NCBI GenBank assembly: GCA_031262085.1
Contig: JAISIN010000063.1
Coordinates: forward strand, 1 to 57,157
Direction: 5' to 3'
DNA from: Prevotellaceae bacterium
Lineage (GTDB): Bacteria; Bacteroidota; Bacteroidia; Bacteroidales; Bacteroidaceae
Length of the DNA: 57,157 bases
Made by a program: the position numbers and the translations under genes. The notes under the pieces were generated by a model, which was not told the DNA's origin, did not search any database, and saw only the letters and a list, made by a program, of their open reading frames with translations. Numbering within the stretch: the stretch's first letter is position 1; every line of letters starts with the position of its first letter. Shown here piece by piece: positions 54,566-57,157 of this stretch.

Positions 54566-55021
54566 ATGAAAAAAATCACCCTGTCAATAACCTTGTTGTT
54601 TTGTGCCGTCGGTATGACGGCACAAAACAACATCATTCAGAGCTTAGAACGCAACGTGCCCGGACAAGGTAAGGTAACCATCCACCAAGATGCACGCATC
54701 GCCGCACTGATAGGCTCGGGCAACCTTGTCGCCAACAGCGACGGCAAACCGATGCTCAAAGTAGCGGGTTATCGCATTCAGCTCTACGCCGGCAACAATA
54801 CCGGACGAGCCAAGACCGAAGCCCACGAGGTGGGGACACGCATCAAAGAATACTTTCCCGAACTGCCCGTATACACCTCGTTCAACTCGCCACGCTGGCT
54901 ATGCCGTGTAGGCGATTTCAGCAGCATCGAAGAGGCAGATGCCATGATGCGCCGTCTGCGCGCCACCGGAGTCTTCAAAGAGGTATCTATCGTCAAAGAG
55001 CAAATTAACATTCCATTATAG
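54566..55021 (+). CDS. Secreted SPOR domain protein
   Basis: From ATG at 54566 the product has 151 residues; a longer frame from 54497 would overlap tpiA. It has a signal peptide (MKKITLSITLLFCAVGMTAQ) and a C-terminal SPOR domain: GYRIQLYAGNNTGRAKTEAH, PVYTSFNSPRWLCRVGDFSS and TGVFKEVSIVKEQI. SPOR domains bind denuded glycan at division sites. It lies between tpiA and folE. Confidence 0.88.
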   Translation: MKKITLSITLLFCAVGMTAQNNIIQSLERNVPGQGKVTIHQDARIAALIGSGNLVANSDGKPMLKVAGYRIQLYAGNNTGRAKTEAHEVGTRIKEYFPELPVYTSFNSPRWLCRVGDFSSIEEADAMMRRLRATGVFKEVSIVKEQINIPL

Positions 55022-55060
55022 AACAGACCCGCTACACGGTCCTAATTATTGCTATGTATC

Positions 55061-55645
55061 ATGTTACAAAATTCTGAAATTACATCACCTGCCTTACATG
55101 AGTTAAAAGAACATTACCAACGCATCATCGAACTGCTGGGCGAAGATACCCACCGCGAAGGGTTGCTCAAAACGCCCGAACGCGTATCAAAAGCCATGCT
55201 GGAACTGACCAAGGGCTACGCAATGGATCCACACGAAGTGCTTCGTTCTGCCAAGTTCAAGGAGAGATACAGCCAGATGGTGATCGTAAAAGACATCGAT
55301 TTCTTCTCACTGTGCGAACATCATCTGTTGCCCTTCTACGGCAAAGCGCACGTAGCCTATATCCCCAACGGCTATATCACCGGGCTGAGCAAGATTGCCC
55401 GCGTGGTCGACATCTTCTCACACCGACTGCAAGTGCAGGAACGTATGACACTGCAAATCAAGGAGTGCATTCAGGAAACTCTCAACCCGCTGGGCGTCAT
55501 GGTCGTGATAGAGGCCAAACATCTGTGCATGCAAATGCGCGGCGTAGAGAAGCAGAATGCCATCACCACCACATCCGACTTCACCGGCGCCTTCAATCAA
55601 GCCAAAACGCGGGAAGAGTTTATGAATTTGATCAGGCAATGCTGA
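55061..55645 (+). CDS. folE: GTP cyclohydrolase I
   Basis: FolE converts GTP to dihydroneopterin triphosphate, first step of folate synthesis. From ATG at 55061 the product has 194 residues. Zinc and active-site motifs are [20 protein letters not shown] and [20 protein letters not shown], and [20 protein letters not shown] is conserved. Another folate gene, folC, is far off on the other strand. It ends the run that starts with DUF1599; no clear terminator is seen after it, only a T-rich stretch. Confidence 0.97.
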   Translation: MLQNSEITSPALHELKEHYQRIIELLGEDTHREGLLKTPERVSKAMLELTKGYAMDPHEVLRSAKFKERYSQMVIVKDIDFFSLCEHHLLPFYGKAHVAYIPNGYITGLSKIARVVDIFSHRLQVQERMTLQIKECIQETLNPLGVMVVIEAKHLCMQMRGVEKQNAITTTSDFTGAFNQAKTREEFMNLIRQC

Positions 55646-55755
55646 TCGATTGCGGGTACCACAGGGAGTTGATTTTTTTCTGAATTTTCCTATAGAATGC
55701 CATAATCATCTATTTAGAGGCTCTACAATACCTTCAGGAGGGGGTGGTGACAGGT
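55646..55755. other. Spacer after folE
   Basis: Contains a T-rich stretch about 25 bases after the folE stop and no gene. Nothing else recognised. Confidence 0.3.
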
Positions 55756-55828
55756 ATACGACTAACTGTGTGTTAAGATACGATTAACATCGTGTTAAAA
55801 TACGACTAACACTGTGTTACTATACGAC
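55756..55828. repeat. 22-base tandem repeats with palindromic cores
   Basis: ATACGAC or ATACGAT begins at 55756, 55778, 55800 and 55822, an exact 22-base period. Units contain palindromes such as TTAACA...TGTTAA and TAACACTGTGTTA. Three full units and a start of a fourth are present in the spacer between folE and the toxin remnant. Confidence 0.9.
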
Positions 55829-55892
55829 CTTGCCGTGGATATGCTGCCATTGCCCCTTTTTCCATCGGATATTGTCAGAATAATTCATGCTG

Positions 55893-55964
55893 CTAAAGAT
55901 ACTTTTTACTCAAGCGTTTCAATTCACGCAAAAAGGTTCTTTGGGGAAAGATACTATAATTCAT
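55893..55964 (-). pseudogene. Truncated RelE/ParE-type toxin
   Basis: A frame of 23 codons starts at ATG 55964 and overlaps the end of the antitoxin gene by 11 bases: MNYSIFPQRTFLRELKRLSK then KYL and stop. This closely resembles the first residues of RelE/ParE-type toxins in Bacteroides (MNYSI...TFxKELKRLSKKY). The remainder of the toxin (about 85 residues) is not found downstream in any frame I read. The toxin appears to be lost by truncation. Confidence 0.7.
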
Positions 55965-56208
55965 CAATCACCTCCTGTAGCGTTTTGAGTTTCTCCCCTG
56001 TCCGTTGTGCCTCTTTCATATCCAGCAGCCCTTCGCGTATGCCGGTCAGCAGCTCTTCTTTACTGATATACTCTTCTTCTTCCATCGTTTTCTCTTTGCG
56101 AGCAGCGAGGCGTTTCATGTATTTCAGCACACGTTGAAGCGTGTTTTCATCGTCAGCTATCAGGCTAAGCTGATGAGATATTTCGGCATTGAGTTCCATT
56201 GCTGTCAT
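55954..56208 (-). CDS. Antitoxin-like small protein
   Basis: The 84-residue product begins MTAMELNAEISHQLSLIADD and is helical and strongly charged (KRLAARKEKTMEEEEYISKE), typical of antitoxins encoded just before RelE-type toxins in Bacteroides. The end LKTLQEVIDEL overlaps the start of the toxin remnant by 11 bases, the usual coupling. A good ribosome site (AAAGGAGC) lies 9 bases before ATG 56208. A TAAATTTG box on the minus strand at 56248-56255 may be its promoter. Without a partner its present role is unclear. Confidence 0.75.
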   Translation of the reverse strand: MTAMELNAEISHQLSLIADDENTLQRVLKYMKRLAARKEKTMEEEEYISKEELLTGIREGLLDMKEAQRTGEKLKTLQEVIDEL

Positions 56209-56363
56209 ATAAATGCTCCTTTCTTATTGATTTTGATTTAGATGGGGCAAATTTAGATAAAACCCGCGAGCTTTTACACCGGCAGAATAAAGAAACGGCT
56301 TTTTCTTTTTCACCATGGCGATTATATGTAGTCAAGTCAAGTGCCATGCTCGGCATACTATAA

Positions 56364-56396
56364 GAAAGCCCGCAAGAGCAACTCTTGCGGGCTTTC
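56364..56396 (-). terminator. Strong intrinsic terminator of gdhA
   Basis: A perfect 15-base stem (56364-56378 with 56382-56396, loop CAA) lies 48 bases after the gdhA stop. On the minus strand the stem ends CTTTC followed by TTATAG. Confidence 0.9.
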
Positions 56397-56444
56397 CTGT
56401 ATGCGCCCTACCGCACATGCGATATTTGACGCCTATCCGGCTCT

Positions 56445-57157
56445 TTATATGGTACCTTGCGCCATCATGGCCTTAGCCACCTTCATGAATCCTGCCACGT
56501 TGGCTCCTCGTACGTAATTCACGTATCCGTCGGCCTCCGTGCCATATTTCACACACGCTTCGTGGATGCTCTTCATGATGCTCTTCAGCTTCTCGTCCAC
56601 TTCCGCCATCGTCCAACTCAGGCGGATAGAGTTCTGCGTCATCTCCAGTCCCGATACGGAAACGCCGCCTGCATTGGCAGCTTTACCCGGCGCGTAAAGT
56701 ATCTTGGCTTGTTGGAACACTTGGATGGCTTCGGGTGTAGAAGGCATATTGGCTCCTTCGGAAACCGCTATTACACCATTGGCAATTAATGTTTTGGCAT
56801 CTTCTTCATCAATCTCGTTCTGCGTGGCGGAGGGCAGGGCAATGTCGCCTTTCTCACCCCACGGACGGGCGCCTTCCACATACTTGCAGCCGTACTGCTC
56901 GGCATATTCGCGGATACGTCCGCGGTAAAGGTTCTTCAGTTCCATGATGTAGTCCAGCTTTTCGCGGTCGATGCCGTCGGGGTCGTAGATATAGCCGTCG
57001 GAATCCGAACAGGTCACCACTTTTCCACCCAGGTCTATCACTTTTTCGATGGTGTACTGTGCCACGTTGCCCGAACCCGATACCAAGCAGGTCTTGCCTT
57101 TCAAGTCGGTACCTCTTGTCTTGAGCATTTCCATCAGGAAATAGATATTACCGTAGC
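56445..57157 (-). CDS. gdhA: NADP-type glutamate dehydrogenase, C-terminal part (partial, right edge)
   Basis: The frame is open through the right edge, so only the C-terminal half (about 237 residues of a usual 445) is seen. It carries the dinucleotide-binding domain: GKTCLVSGSGNVAQYTIEKV, with DSDGYIYDPDGID, then ALPSATQNEIDEEDAKTLI, GANMPSTPEAIQVF and APGKAANAGGVSVSGLEM. GDH aminates 2-oxoglutarate to glutamate, a main ammonia entry route in Bacteroides. NADP preference is inferred from the hexameric GdhA type sequence and was not proven by residue. Confidence 0.95.
   Translation of the reverse strand, partial: YGNIYFLMEMLKTRGTDLKGKTCLVSGSGNVAQYTIEKVIDLGGKVVTCSDSDGYIYDPDGIDREKLDYIMELKNLYRGRIREYAEQYGCKYVEGARPWGEKGDIALPSATQNEIDEEDAKTLIANGVIAVSEGANMPSTPEAIQVFQQAKILYAPGKAANAGGVSVSGLEMTQNSIRLSWTMAEVDEKLKSIMKSIHEACVKYGTEADGYVNYVRGANVAGFMKVAKAMMAQGTI

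Noticed and set aside
55756..55828. Possible CRISPR array
   Set aside because: The period is only 22 bases with no unique spacers; simple tandem repeats.
55814..56137. Plus-strand frame of 107 codons with Ser-rich end
   Set aside because: It is antisense to the antitoxin and toxin remnant, which have better support.

Overview
The window looks like chromosomal DNA of a Bacteroidales bacterium, most likely a Bacteroides or close relative. The reasons are several: promoters of the Bacteroides type (a -7 box TAnnTTTG, often with TTG 18-21 bases upstream), a ribosomal operon rplM-rpsI-rpsB-tsf, a fimbrillin-type lipoprotein, DUF4835, a BT_3928-like membrane protein, a SPOR-folE pair and a pdxJ-exbB-exbD-tonB run. 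Species cannot be fixed from this. No rRNA, tRNA, CRISPR array or intact insertion sequence was seen.

Layout. 1-434: start of a leftward ATPase gene and a spacer with the dnaN promoter. 435-9050: rightward housekeeping run dnaN, DEDDh exonuclease, coaBC, DUF4835, recN, rlmB, a trypsin-fold/TPR protein and a RidA protein. 8954-17707: leftward block folC, tsf, rpsB, rpsI, rplM, asnS, an rluB-like pseudouridine synthase with a long disordered N-terminus, and purB. 17871-19802: a fimbrillin/FISUMP lipoprotein. 20505-32874: a leftward, visibly AT-richer polysaccharide locus with flippase, polymerase, three glycosyltransferase-type enzymes, pyruvyltransferase, nitroreductase, GH99-like protein, initiating sugar transferase, PglD-like acyltransferase and PglE-like aminotransferase. 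33054-34979: a frameshifted gene, a palindrome cluster and an HU-like DNA-binding protein. 35127-40106: a DUF45 peptidase, a GIN-domain lipoprotein, a low-complexity secreted protein and a FadL-type outer membrane protein. 40304-43940: etfB-etfA-acyl-CoA dehydrogenase. 44085-50837: an NTF2-like protein, nadK, pdxJ, exbB-exbD-tonB, a DJ-1 protein and recG. 51051-55645: an M23 peptidase, DUF1599, a BT_3928-like protein, tpiA, SPOR and folE. 55756-57157: tandem palindromes, an antitoxin with a truncated toxin, and the C-terminal part of gdhA.

The most unusual part is inside the polysaccharide locus. A CitE-like acyl-CoA lyase and a MaoC-like hydratase sit between the initiating sugar transferase and the PglD-like sugar N-acyltransferase, with gaps of 1 base or an 8-base overlap. 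I infer that they make or reshape a special acyl-CoA (malyl-, citramalyl- or mesaconyl-like) which the acyltransferase places on an amino sugar made by the aminotransferase. The chemistry is a hypothesis; the gene order and motifs are read directly. The locus has no visible UpxY/UpxZ regulators, nucleotide-sugar dehydratase or chain-length/export genes, so it must rely on functions encoded elsewhere.
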